This document shows, piece after piece, positions 32,126 to 40,175 of a stretch of 42,397 nt of DNA. Source of the DNA: an uncultured Acetatifactor sp. GTDB taxonomy: Bacteria > Bacillota > Clostridia > Lachnospirales > Lachnospiraceae. The stretch is taken from contig CATKYJ010000039.1 in assembly GCA_949840885.1 (NCBI GenBank), positions 1-42,397 of the forward strand, in the 5' to 3' direction. Below the pieces are notes generated by a model that saw nothing but the letters and a program-made list of their open reading frames with translations, was not told the DNA's origin and did not search any database. A program made the position numbers and the translations under genes. The first letter of the stretch is position 1, and the number at the start of each line of letters is the position of its first letter.

Positions 32126-33847
32126 TTACTTAAAATCCTCATCGGTATAGCCATAGAAATCTCTCAAAGCATCTTTCATCTGCTGCTCCGCCACCGCAAA
32201 CCGTTCATTTGCCAGCCGGTTCCACTCCGGCAGTTTGGACTTAATCTCATCCAGCCAGCCGTCAGAAGCACGCTTTGCCGTCATCTTGTCATCCGCATAA
32301 TAGTAGTTCCACTCGTCCATGCACTGCTTTACGGCGCCGTCCTCCTGAATCGTTGAAGGATATGTCTTTTCAGGCGCTTCCCAGATCTGGCCTGCCTCCC
32401 AGAGCTCCATACACTTCTTCCAGCCCGGCATATCCTTGCACCTTACATGAGTGTCAAGAGAATACCAGATCTCCATCTGCCTGTCAAATTCCTCGCCCGT
32501 TACAAAAGGAAGGGAATCATTGGCAGAAGTCCGCAATATTCCCCCTGCGTTGAACAGCTGATCCACTCTGGCCTGAGCCGCTTCCGTGGAGCCCACCCAG
32601 TAGGTGGCAAAGGTATACGCCAGCTTCAGCTTCTCTTCCTCGCTCTCGCTCAGCTCCGGATTGCCGTCATCCATAGCGTAATTGTGCACGGCAAGAGGAT
32701 CCAGCACTATCCCTACGGTACTCCCCATGTAATCGGTAGCCGGTCTGGGGTACACATCCATGTTAAAGTCCGCCCGTCCTTCCTGAGCCTCCGAATTTGC
32801 ATAAACACCTATATTCCAGGGATCGCCGTCCCAGGTCAGGACATAACCGTTAGCATAAAACCAATGACCTGACCAGCCGTTCTGATCCATAATCTCTCCG
32901 GGAACGCCGCCTACATCATTCTGGGTCCACACCGTACTTTCCGCCCACTTGGGAATCAGGGACAGCAAATCCTTTACCTCATCGGAATCCAGATTTACAT
33001 GATCCCCTTCTCCGGAATAATTCAACATCATATAATTGATATCTTTGGTTCCTGTGTTTATCCATTTCATGGGAATATCCATGGCTCCCCAGAAAGTCGT
33101 GTTATCCGCCTGAGAAATAAACAGGGTATAATCATCAATGGTCCAGTCGGGATCGGGAACATCAATATTGTTCTGCTCCGCCAGATCTTTGTTTATAAAT
33201 ACGCCCCAGGGCACCATATACTGGGGAAGACCTGCCTGCATGCCGTAATAGTTCATCATATCCATAATGGCAGGATTAAAGGACTGATATACCGGATCAT
33301 CCGCAAACACGGAAAGATCTGCTGCAAGCCCTTTCTCCACATCCTCAATCAGGCTCTGCGTAGCCCAGATATCCGGATACTTCCCATGCTGCGCCTTGAA
33401 ATTTTCCATCTGCTGAGACCAGGAGCCCTCCCAGTCTCCCATTGCAAGAAGATTGATTGTCACATTGGGGTAGGTTTCGTTAAACTTTTTGGCCATGGCA
33501 TAAATAGATGCCACGTTGATGGCCGTGATATCCTCCGGCTCCCAGTTCTGATGGCCGATATCCTCATAATATTCTCCGTCGCCGGACCAGCACAGAATGG
33601 AAATATCCCCGCTAATGTTATGATCCAGTTCTATAAACGCCGCGGTATCCCCCTGTGTGTCCCCGCTGCTGTCTGCGGCATCATCTCCTGCACTGTCCCC
33701 GGCCTGTGCATTTCCCGATGTCGCTGCGGAATCTTTCGCCGTGGTGTCAGTTCCTCCCTTTTCTTCTCCGTTACCGCCACAGCCAGCCAGGCTTCCCATG
33801 GCCAGAGCCACTGTCAGGAACAATGCCGCTATTCTTTTCTTTTTCAT
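32126..33847 (-). CDS. Lipoprotein sugar-binding protein of the operon
   Basis: A 573-residue extracellular binding protein. The signal MKKKRIAALFLTVALAMGSL ends in the lipobox LAGC (Cys 23), followed by a low-complexity Ala/Asp/Ser/Gly linker (about 28-70). The mature domain shows ISILCWSGDGEYYEDIGHQ, MAKKFNETYPNVTINLLAMG, HGKYPDIWATQSLIEDVEKG and LPQYMVPWGVFINKDLAEQN, typical of family 1 carbohydrate receptors. It is long for the family, in the range seen for oligosaccharide receptors. First gene of the nine-gene operon, with a promoter and a palindromic operator 57-107 bases upstream, so it is probably the most strongly expressed. Ligand unknown; the GH5 gene in the same operon suggests beta-linked oligosaccharides. 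Confidence 0.9.
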   Translation of the reverse strand: MKKKRIAALFLTVALAMGSLAGCGGNGEEKGGTDTTAKDSAATSGNAQAGDSAGDDAADSSGDTQGDTAAFIELDHNISGDISILCWSGDGEYYEDIGHQNWEPEDITAINVASIYAMAKKFNETYPNVTINLLAMGDWEGSWSQQMENFKAQHGKYPDIWATQSLIEDVEKGLAADLSVFADDPVYQSFNPAIMDMMNYYGMQAGLPQYMVPWGVFINKDLAEQNNIDVPDPDWTIDDYTLFISQADNTTFWGAMDIPMKWINTGTKDINYMMLNYSGEGDHVNLDSDEVKDLLSLIPKWAESTVWTQNDVGGVPGEIMDQNGWSGHWFYANGYVLTWDGDPWNIGVYANSEAQEGRADFNMDVYPRPATDYMGSTVGIVLDPLAVHNYAMDDGNPELSESEEEKLKLAYTFATYWVGSTEAAQARVDQLFNAGGILRTSANDSLPFVTGEEFDRQMEIWYSLDTHVRCKDMPGWKKCMELWEAGQIWEAPEKTYPSTIQEDGAVKQCMDEWNYYYADDKMTAKRASDGWLDEIKSKLPEWNRLANERFAVAEQQMKDALRDFYGYTDEDFK

Positions 33848-33903
33848 ATTGATACCCTGCCCTTCCTTTCATGCCTTTCACAAGCAATTTATAGTGTTTA
33901 AAA

Positions 33904-33917
33904 TACAACCGGTTGTA
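33904..33917. promoter_or_regulatory. LacI-type operator O1 at the transcription start
   Basis: TACAACCGGTTGTA is a perfect 14-base palindrome with the central CG typical of LacI-family operators. It lies directly after the -10 of the operon promoter, where a bound repressor would block transcription. Confidence 0.8.
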
Positions 33918-33925
33918 CTTATAAC

Positions 33926-33954
33926 AGAATAGCACTATACCAAAATATTTTCAA
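33926..33954 (-). promoter_or_regulatory. Promoter of the nine-gene sugar operon
   Basis: On the minus strand TTGAAA (33949-33954) and TATTCT (33926-33931) are 17 bases apart. The predicted start is near 33919, just before operator O1. The flanking sequence to about 34060 is very AT-rich and may include an upstream element. Confidence 0.6.
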
Positions 33955-34102
33955 TAGTGAAAATCATATATTTTTCAATTCATCAATTATATACATATTT
34001 TTCATTAGATAATTGTATATATTTGACAATTCTGTAAAGTAAATCCAAGACTTCTCAGCTGATGTCTTCGTTCTCCAGGTTTATGTATATCCGATATATA
34101 GT

Positions 34103-34114
34103 GCAACCGGTTGC
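34103..34114. promoter_or_regulatory. LacI-type operator O2
   Basis: GCAACCGGTTGC is a perfect 12-base palindrome sharing the core CAACCGGTTG with O1, about 198 bases upstream of it. A pair of like operators fits looping or cooperative binding by a dimeric or tetrameric LacI-family repressor. A further half-like ACAACCGG sits near 34168-34175. Confidence 0.7.
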
Positions 34115-34278
34115 GCAAATTGGCATAGTACCCCTCCCTGTATCTGCACAGACAGCCTGTCCATACCATCCGCGCATTTCGAAAACAACCGGGGAATCTG
34201 TTCATCCAATCGGGCAGAAGAATCGGCCTGCATGCTGTATTAACAGCAAAATTCCACCGGGGGACTGCGCACAGAAAA

Positions 34279-35340
34279 TCACCGGGGTTGAGGCGCCATT
34301 CCGGTACTCCCCCCCTGCACCAGCACCGGTTCGATCATCCGCAGCATATCCCCTTTCTCGCCCCGGATGGCAGCCAGCGCCGTCTCAATCAGCACGCTTC
34401 CCATCTCCTCGTAGTTGTATCCCACAGTGGTGAGCCTGGGCGCCATCATTCCCGCCAGCGTATTGTCGCATCCCACCACGGAAATATCCTCAGGGATCCG
34501 GTAGCCCCGTTCTTTCAGACATTTTATCACACCGGTTGCCACCATATCGTTTACCGCAATCACCGCCGTCATGGATACTCCCGCATCCAGCATCCGGCCC
34601 ATCAGACGGTATCCGCCGTCTCCGTCATAGTCTCCCTGCTCCGAGACCAGATCGGGGCGATAGGGTATTTTGTGGCGCCTGAGGATCTGCCTGTAGTGCA
34701 CGGCTTTCTCATAGGTGCCCAGAATGTCCATGTACCCTCCCAGCAGTGCAATGTCCCGGTGCCCCAGGGATATCAGATGCTCCATCAGAATTTCAATGCT
34801 CTTGATGTGATCTGCCTGAACCACCTGACAGCGGGCTCCGTCCAGCTTTCCCGTTATGATTACTGGCACATAGTCCATTATGCGGTTTACCTCGTCCACA
34901 TATTCCACATCCGAGACCAGCCTGGACACCATGCCGTCGATGAGAATCACAGCCTCCATCTGCAGGGTCAGCATTTTTTCCAGCATACGAATCTGTTCCG
35001 CCATACCGCCCCCTTTGGGCTGATTGAAAACCACCACTATGTATCCCGCCTCCTGGGCGGCTTTCTCGCAGTAAAAAAATAATTCGGCATAATAGGGATT
35101 CCGAATATCCGCCACCACAATACCGATGAGCCGGCTCCGGGCCTCGGCCAGCCCCTGGGCCAGGGCATTTGGCCTGAAATTGTACTTTTCCGCCAAATCC
35201 ATAATCCTGCGTTTTGTCTTCGCGCTGACTCTGTTGCTGTCGTTCAGCGCCCTGGATACGGTGGATGCAGATACCCCCGCTTCTTTGGCGATATCGTAAA
35301 TCGTTACCGGCCGTCCTTCACTGTTTACTTTCCCTGGCAC
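34279..35340 (-). CDS. LacI-family transcriptional repressor
   Basis: A 353-residue regulator. The N-terminal helix-turn-helix reads VTIYDIAKEAGVSASTVSRA (about 12-32) with the hinge NFRPNALAQGLA, followed by a periplasmic-binding-like effector domain (IGIVVADIRNPYYAELFFYC to the C-terminus). The start is a GTG at 35338-35340 with AGGAG 7 bases upstream and gives the correct family N-terminus. It has its own promoter (35405-35433) and lies upstream of the sugar operon in the same direction, with two matching palindromic operators between. It probably represses the operon until its sugar ligand binds. No operator of the same sequence was seen at its own promoter, so self-control is not indicated. 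Confidence 0.93.
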   Translation of the reverse strand: MPGKVNSEGRPVTIYDIAKEAGVSASTVSRALNDSNRVSAKTKRRIMDLAEKYNFRPNALAQGLAEARSRLIGIVVADIRNPYYAELFFYCEKAAQEAGYIVVVFNQPKGGGMAEQIRMLEKMLTLQMEAVILIDGMVSRLVSDVEYVDEVNRIMDYVPVIITGKLDGARCQVVQADHIKSIEILMEHLISLGHRDIALLGGYMDILGTYEKAVHYRQILRRHKIPYRPDLVSEQGDYDGDGGYRLMGRMLDAGVSMTAVIAVNDMVATGVIKCLKERGYRIPEDISVVGCDNTLAGMMAPRLTTVGYNYEEMGSVLIETALAAIRGEKGDMLRMIEPVLVQGGSTGMAPQPR

Positions 35341-35404
35341 TTGTATCTCCTCGCTTTATGTTTTTTCCGTCCTGCCTGTCTGTAATCCAAAATCGCTTAT
35401 GGAC

Positions 35405-35433
35405 ATTGTAGACCTTAATCCGGAGAATTGCAA
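35405..35433 (-). promoter_or_regulatory. Promoter of the LacI-family gene
   Basis: On the minus strand TTGCAA (35428-35433) and TACAAT (35405-35410) are exactly 17 bases apart, about 65 bases before the GTG start. Confidence 0.7.
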
Positions 35434-35440
35434 TAAGAAA

Positions 35441-35553
35441 TCAAATACCCCGCTGCAGAGCCGAAAGTGTCCTTCGGGCACTTTGGTATTTGACCCTCGC
35501 GGCATTCGTCAAATGTGCATGCAAGCATGCCCACTTGACTCATTGCTCGCGGG
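35441..35553. repeat. Double hairpin structure, possible miniature repeat element
   Basis: First hairpin: TCAAATACC (35441-35449) with GGTATTTGA (35485-35493), and inside it AAAGTG with CACTTT around TCCTTCGGG. Second hairpin directly after: arms 35494-35521 and 35526-35553 pair at 19 of 28 positions, closing with GCATG/CATGC on a four-base loop. The block lies between two divergently read genes and encodes no protein. Such compound palindromes are characteristic of REP-like or MITE-like repeats. No second copy was seen in this window. Confidence 0.5.
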
Positions 35554-35566
35554 AATAAACAGATGG

Positions 35567-35680
35567 TCCTGGGGGTATCTTTCAAAAAAGAAAGATTAAC
35601 GCAAGGAAACCTGATACCATCCCCCGGCCATATCTGCTATAATGCTGACATGGAAAGGCGTCATGTCGCCTTTTGATTCC
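35567..35680 (+). promoter_or_regulatory. Structured promoter region of the BceAB-like transporter
   Basis: An extended -10 (TGCTATAAT, TATAAT at 35638-35643) with a poor -35 precedes the ABC genes, as expected for an activator-dependent promoter. Upstream, GGGGGTATC and GATACCATCCCCC form a long inverted repeat around an inner ATCTTTC/GAAAGAT hairpin (35577-35596). Just downstream of the predicted start, AAAGGCG and CGCCTTT pair and are followed by T residues, which looks like an early terminator (attenuator) in the leader. Confidence 0.5.
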
Positions 35681-35737
35681 AGGTGCACATAAGCATGGGA
35701 AATGACGGGCCCTATGGCCCTCAGGGAGGTCAGGACA

Positions 35738-36508
35738 ATGGAACAACACTATATTCAGGTATGCGATGTAGAAAAATACTACGGGCACGGTACGGCTGCC
35801 GCCAAGGCCGTGGATCGGGTCAGTTTCCATGTGGAAAAAGGCGAGTTCGTGGGAGTCATGGGGGCCTCCGGCTCCGGCAAGACCACGCTCTTAAATATGC
35901 TCTCCACCATCGACAGCGTCACTGCCGGACACATCTATTACGAAAATGTAGATATAACAGAATTATCGGAAAATAAATTATCGGAATTTCGAAAAGAAAA
36001 TCTGGGCTTTGTCTTCCAGGAATACAATCTCCTGGACACCCTCACCATTCAGGAAAACATCCTGCTGGCGCTGACCCTCCACAGACTGGGGAAACAGGAA
36101 ATCCTGGACCGCTGCCAGGAAATGCTCACACTCCTGGGGATAGCGGACATTGGGGATAAATTCCCCTACCAGGTCTCCGGCGGCCAAAAACAGCGCTGCG
36201 CCTGCGCAAGGGCCCTGGTAAACCGCCCAAAGCTGCTGCTTGCAGACGAGCCCACAGGGGCCCTGGATTCCCGCTCGGCCCAGACCCTGCTGGAAACTTT
36301 TACAGACATGAACAGGAAACTTGCCGCCACCATCTTCATGGTGACCCACGACGCGTTCTCCGCCAGCTACTGCGGCCGCATCCTCTTTTTAAAAGACGGC
36401 CAAATTTTTCATGAGCTGCGCAGGGGCCGCAAACCCCGCCGTGAATTTCTAAACCAAATCCTGGACGTACTGTCCCTGACAGGAGGTGAACTCTCCGATG
36501 TTTGCTAA
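35738..36508 (+). CDS. BceA/MacB-type ABC transporter ATPase
   Basis: A 256-residue ATP-binding subunit. Walker A GASGSGKTT (about 42-50), Q-loop FVFQEYNLLDTLT, signature VSGGQKQR, Walker B LLLADEPTGALD and the His switch VTHD are all intact. The sequence YNLLDTLTIQENILLAL and the downstream FtsX-like permease place it in the BceA group, which in Firmicutes pumps or frees cell-wall-targeting peptides such as bacitracin. The start at 35738 has GGGAGG 8 bases upstream. The C-terminal tail overlaps the permease start by 11 bases. No two-component system sits beside it, unusual for this group, whose expression is normally driven by a BceRS-type pair; remains of such a pair are at 18377-19339. Confidence 0.92.
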   Translation: MEQHYIQVCDVEKYYGHGTAAAKAVDRVSFHVEKGEFVGVMGASGSGKTTLLNMLSTIDSVTAGHIYYENVDITELSENKLSEFRKENLGFVFQEYNLLDTLTIQENILLALTLHRLGKQEILDRCQEMLTLLGIADIGDKFPYQVSGGQKQRCACARALVNRPKLLLADEPTGALDSRSAQTLLETFTDMNRKLAATIFMVTHDAFSASYCGRILFLKDGQIFHELRRGRKPRREFLNQILDVLSLTGGELSDVC

Positions 36509-38564
36509 GCTTGCCCTGCGCAATGTGATGCGCTCCGCCAGGGATTACCTGGTGTATTTCCTCACCATGACGGTGGTGTCCGCCATCATGTTCGCTTTCC
36601 ATTCCCTGATATTTTCCCAGGAAATCATACAGCTCTTCGAAATGGCCCTGCTGCTGGCCATCCTCATAGGGCTTGCCAGCTTTTTTGTAGTCCTGATTCT
36701 GGCCTGGCTTATCAACTACATGGTCCGTTTCATCCTGGAAAAACGCAGCCGGGAGTTTGGCATCTACCTGTTGATTGGCATGAAGAAAAAAGAGATTGCC
36801 AGACTTTACATGCGGGAGAACCTGGTGCTGGGTGCGGGAGCTTTCGCAGGGGGTATTGCCCTGGGAATGCTGCTGCAGCAGATTCTCATGTCCATTCTCT
36901 ACAGCTGCATCCAGATGGAATACCACATCCGGCTGGAATGGAGCAACTGGTGCCTGCTCACCACAGCCGCCTGCTACAGCGGCGGCTACCTGCTGGCGCT
37001 GTTTCGGTGCCGCAGGCGCTTCCGCAAGATGAATATCCATGCCCTGATGAACAGCGAACGGCAAAATGATAAAATCCGGGAGTCCCATGAGGCGGCAAAG
37101 CGCCTGCTCCTCCCTGTGGCTCTACTGTTCCTCCTGCTTTTTGTCCTGATGCTGTTCTTCTACAAAGACTGGAACAGCAGCACCATCATCGGCTTCCTGA
37201 TAGGGCTGGTCCTCACCATCTACCTGTTCTACACCGGGGTAGCAGCCTGGATTATATGCTATGTACGAAAAAAAGGCCATGGCATCTTCAAAGGACAGAA
37301 TCTGTTCCTCCTGCGGCAATTCGCCTCCAAAGTCAGGACACTTCGCTTTACCCTGGGCACATTGACATCCCTGTTCGTGCTGGCTCTTTTGGGCTGTGCC
37401 ATCGCCATGATGTTCAATGATTTCCAGAACCAGATCCTGGTCACCAAATGGCCCTTTGATGTCCAGGTTTTCAGCAATAATGTAAAAGACGATTTTCAGA
37501 GAGAGCTGGATGCCATCCGGCAGCACAGCCAGATCCGGGAAAGCCATACCTATCTGATTTACCAAAATAATACCAATACAGTCAATACCTGGCTGTACAC
37601 TCACCTGAAAATCTTTGGGGATGACTACAGAAACAGCGACGGAACGCCAAACCAATCCAAAATCCAACAAAAGGATTCCTGGGCCTACTACAGATATGAC
37701 ACCTATATCGCCCTGTCCGACTACAACCGCATCCGGGAGATGGACGGCCTGCCCGCCCTGGAATTGGAAGAGGGGCAGTACTTTCTCCATCTGAAGAAAA
37801 GAGTATGGAACGAAACCGGAGATTTTACAGAGGAATTAGAGATAAACAGCCCCCAGGGTCCTCTGACCTGCGCCGGCGTCCCCACAGACCCTCTCTCCCA
37901 GAATGGCCACAACGGTGCAGACTATCTAATTGTAGTCACGGACGAAACGGCAAAAACCATGATCCCTTACTATAAAATCCTGGCAGCCAATCTGAAAGAA
38001 AAAGCCCCAGCCGATCTCCAGGCCAGTCTGGACAGCATCCAGGCAGAGGACAGCTACACGGATTTCGGTAGCCACAGAGTGACGGACAGCATGGCCTCGG
38101 GCACAGACCAAATCGTGGTATTCGTGTACAAGAACATGGTACGGGACAATCTGATTCCAGAGGTGAAGTTCATGCTGTCCTCCATCATCTTCGCTCTGGT
38201 CTACATCGGCCTGGTCTTCGTCTGTGTGGCACTGACCGTGCTCTCCGTGCAGCAGCTCTCGGATTCCGCCAAATACCGGTTCCGCTACCAGGTGCTACAC
38301 CAGATCGGGCTGGGACACAGGGAGATTTCCCTGGTCATCTTAAAGCAGTTGGCAGGCTTCTACCTCTGTCCCATCCTGTTTGCGGCGCTGATTGGCGGAA
38401 CCGTGTCAGTGTATCTGGGCTGGAAATTCAATTTCTACACCGGCACACACACTGCGGCTGTGGGATATTTCGGGCTAAGCTTTTTGCTGTTTCTGAGTGT
38501 GTACCTGATTTACTTTGTGGTGACCTATGTGGGATTCCAGCGCAATGTCATGGCGAAAAAATGA
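36498..38564 (+). CDS. BceB-type FtsX-family permease
   Basis: A 688-residue permease with the ten-helix BceB layout: the N-terminus MFAKLALRNVMRSARDYLVY, four helices, a large extracellular domain of about 200 residues between the seventh and eighth helices (roughly residues 325-540), and a C-terminal group of helices with FtsX-like sequence (ALVYIGLVFVCVALTVLSVQ). In the Bce group the extracellular domain senses the antimicrobial peptide and signals to the kinase. The ATG at 36498 has AGGAGG 11 bases upstream; a GTG at 36486 overlaps that site and is less likely. Gene overlaps the ATPase by 11 bases, so the two are coupled. Convergent with the next exporter operon, 18 bases apart. Confidence 0.9.
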   Translation: MFAKLALRNVMRSARDYLVYFLTMTVVSAIMFAFHSLIFSQEIIQLFEMALLLAILIGLASFFVVLILAWLINYMVRFILEKRSREFGIYLLIGMKKKEIARLYMRENLVLGAGAFAGGIALGMLLQQILMSILYSCIQMEYHIRLEWSNWCLLTTAACYSGGYLLALFRCRRRFRKMNIHALMNSERQNDKIRESHEAAKRLLLPVALLFLLLFVLMLFFYKDWNSSTIIGFLIGLVLTIYLFYTGVAAWIICYVRKKGHGIFKGQNLFLLRQFASKVRTLRFTLGTLTSLFVLALLGCAIAMMFNDFQNQILVTKWPFDVQVFSNNVKDDFQRELDAIRQHSQIRESHTYLIYQNNTNTVNTWLYTHLKIFGDDYRNSDGTPNQSKIQQKDSWAYYRYDTYIALSDYNRIREMDGLPALELEEGQYFLHLKKRVWNETGDFTEELEINSPQGPLTCAGVPTDPLSQNGHNGADYLIVVTDETAKTMIPYYKILAANLKEKAPADLQASLDSIQAEDSYTDFGSHRVTDSMASGTDQIVVFVYKNMVRDNLIPEVKFMLSSIIFALVYIGLVFVCVALTVLSVQQLSDSAKYRFRYQVLHQIGLGHREISLVILKQLAGFYLCPILFAALIGGTVSVYLGWKFNFYTGTHTAAVGYFGLSFLLFLSVYLIYFVVTYVGFQRNVMAKK

Positions 38565-38582
38565 GCTTAATGTGCCTGCAGC

Positions 38583-40175
38583 CTAATCCAATCGATAGGG
38601 AGCACTGAGCTTGTTGCGCCCTTTCAGATCCATGAGCCATGTCAGCAGCAGAAGCGCCCCCACAGTGGCCCCATACACGAAAACCGTCATCCCCTCCAGG
38701 ACAAACAGGGCGATGATGGGCACTGCCGCCGTGGCCAGCCCTATGACCATCATCAAAAAGGCGGAAGCGCCCTGCTTCACCACCTTGGCCTCGCTGTCCC
38801 AGTCAAAGACGGGGAATTTCTCGTTTACCGCTATCCCTGCCCTGGCACCGAAGAGGATATAGGCTGCCGGCACCGCCAGCAGGCAGATTGCCTCTGTGAG
38901 GTCCGGGCGCAGCGCCACGATCAGCGCCACCTCAGACACCAGATAAAAAGGCAGCGCCACGATTAGCTGCAGATTTACCTTGCTCCAGATCAACTCCCGC
39001 CTTGCCACCGGCAGGGTCTGGGTCATCCACCAGTTCTTCCCCTCCATGGACAGAGAACAGGCGGTCAGGGGCATCATCACAGGCAGCGCCCCCAGCAGCA
39101 CAGGCAGTGTCCTGTCCACCGCCCCGGGCAGGCCCAATAGCCGGTCCACCGTGTCCCTCCCCGCCAAGGCCACTCCCAGGGCCAAGAGCACCATCATCAG
39201 CTCTCCTGTCAGCGTGTTCACCACATAGACACTGGAGGCAAAATACCGCCTCCACTCCCGCTCCACCAGGCTCCTCATGACAGATTTGGCCTGCAGCTGC
39301 TGCATCTGATAGTTCCCCCGGGCTTCCCTAGCGCTGAGCATCTGGCATACTTTGCTGTAAAAATGCCCCAGAAGTTCCAGGAAAATCAGAAAGCTCCCCA
39401 AAGACACTCCCAGGAACGCAAGCAGCCATGCCACCTGCCCGGACACCATGGCCCTGGAAATCCAGATGGCAGGGGGATAGAGCCTACCAATTTGCCTTTC
39501 CAGCTGTCCGGCAAGCTCTTCCATCATGGAACCCAGCTGGCTTTCGTCCAACCCGCCCAGGCTCATGCTACCCACCAGAATGACGCACACGAAGCTCATG
39601 GTCAGCAGGATGGAGACCAGGTTCTTCCGCTTCCATCTGCCAGAGATGCCGGCAATCACAGCTCCCACCACAGAAGCCGCAGTCAGGGGCAGCAGAGGCA
39701 GGAAGAAGATGACCACAGCCCCGTACAGATAAAAGCCAAAGCCTGGCCTCTCCACGGCGCCGTACACTGCCATGCCCGGCAGCATCACCACAAGCCCCAG
39801 CAGCATATCTGTGAAATACATGGATAGAAACCGGCTGACAATAATACTCTTCGCCTCCACAGGCAGCGCCACTTGTTTTTCATAGGCCCTCTGATCAAAA
39901 AGCACTGGGCCGGCCTTGGCTATGGTGAACAAGAAAGTCACCAGCGATACCAGCATGCCCAGAACAGCAGGGGCCAAATATCCCATGCCCATCACTGCGA
40001 GACCATAGCTAGTCAGTCCCACATAGCCCGCCAGCATCAGTATCAAAAACACCCATAGCACCCCCATCAGGCAATAGCGAAGTTTCTTCTTTCCGTCCTT
40101 TGTATGGCGGAATTCATTAAAGCCAAACATTCCGTACAGGGAAAGCTTTGTCAGGAGCCTAATCTGCCTTGTCAT
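38583..40175 (-). CDS. ABC exporter membrane subunit
   Basis: A 530-residue membrane protein with about twelve hydrophobic helices (for example YCLMGVLWVFLILMLAGYVG and IIALFVLEGMTVFVYGATVG), without an ATPase domain. The hydrophilic segment FDQRAYEKQVALPVEAKSII and the region SMEGKNWWMTQTLPVARREL are typical of large permeases of Clostridial multi-helix exporters (ABC-2-like group). The ATPase gene lies immediately upstream and overlaps its start by 17 bases, so both form one two-subunit exporter. Substrate unknown; lipid, peptide or drug export are all possible. Confidence 0.85.
   Translation of the reverse strand: MTRQIRLLTKLSLYGMFGFNEFRHTKDGKKKLRYCLMGVLWVFLILMLAGYVGLTSYGLAVMGMGYLAPAVLGMLVSLVTFLFTIAKAGPVLFDQRAYEKQVALPVEAKSIIVSRFLSMYFTDMLLGLVVMLPGMAVYGAVERPGFGFYLYGAVVIFFLPLLPLTAASVVGAVIAGISGRWKRKNLVSILLTMSFVCVILVGSMSLGGLDESQLGSMMEELAGQLERQIGRLYPPAIWISRAMVSGQVAWLLAFLGVSLGSFLIFLELLGHFYSKVCQMLSAREARGNYQMQQLQAKSVMRSLVEREWRRYFASSVYVVNTLTGELMMVLLALGVALAGRDTVDRLLGLPGAVDRTLPVLLGALPVMMPLTACSLSMEGKNWWMTQTLPVARRELIWSKVNLQLIVALPFYLVSEVALIVALRPDLTEAICLLAVPAAYILFGARAGIAVNEKFPVFDWDSEAKVVKQGASAFLMMVIGLATAAVPIIALFVLEGMTVFVYGATVGALLLLTWLMDLKGRNKLSAPYRLD

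Noticed and set aside
35399..35599. A 66-codon plus-strand frame before the BceAB genes
   Set aside because: It lies wholly within the palindromic non-coding block, upstream of the promoter, with no ribosome site.
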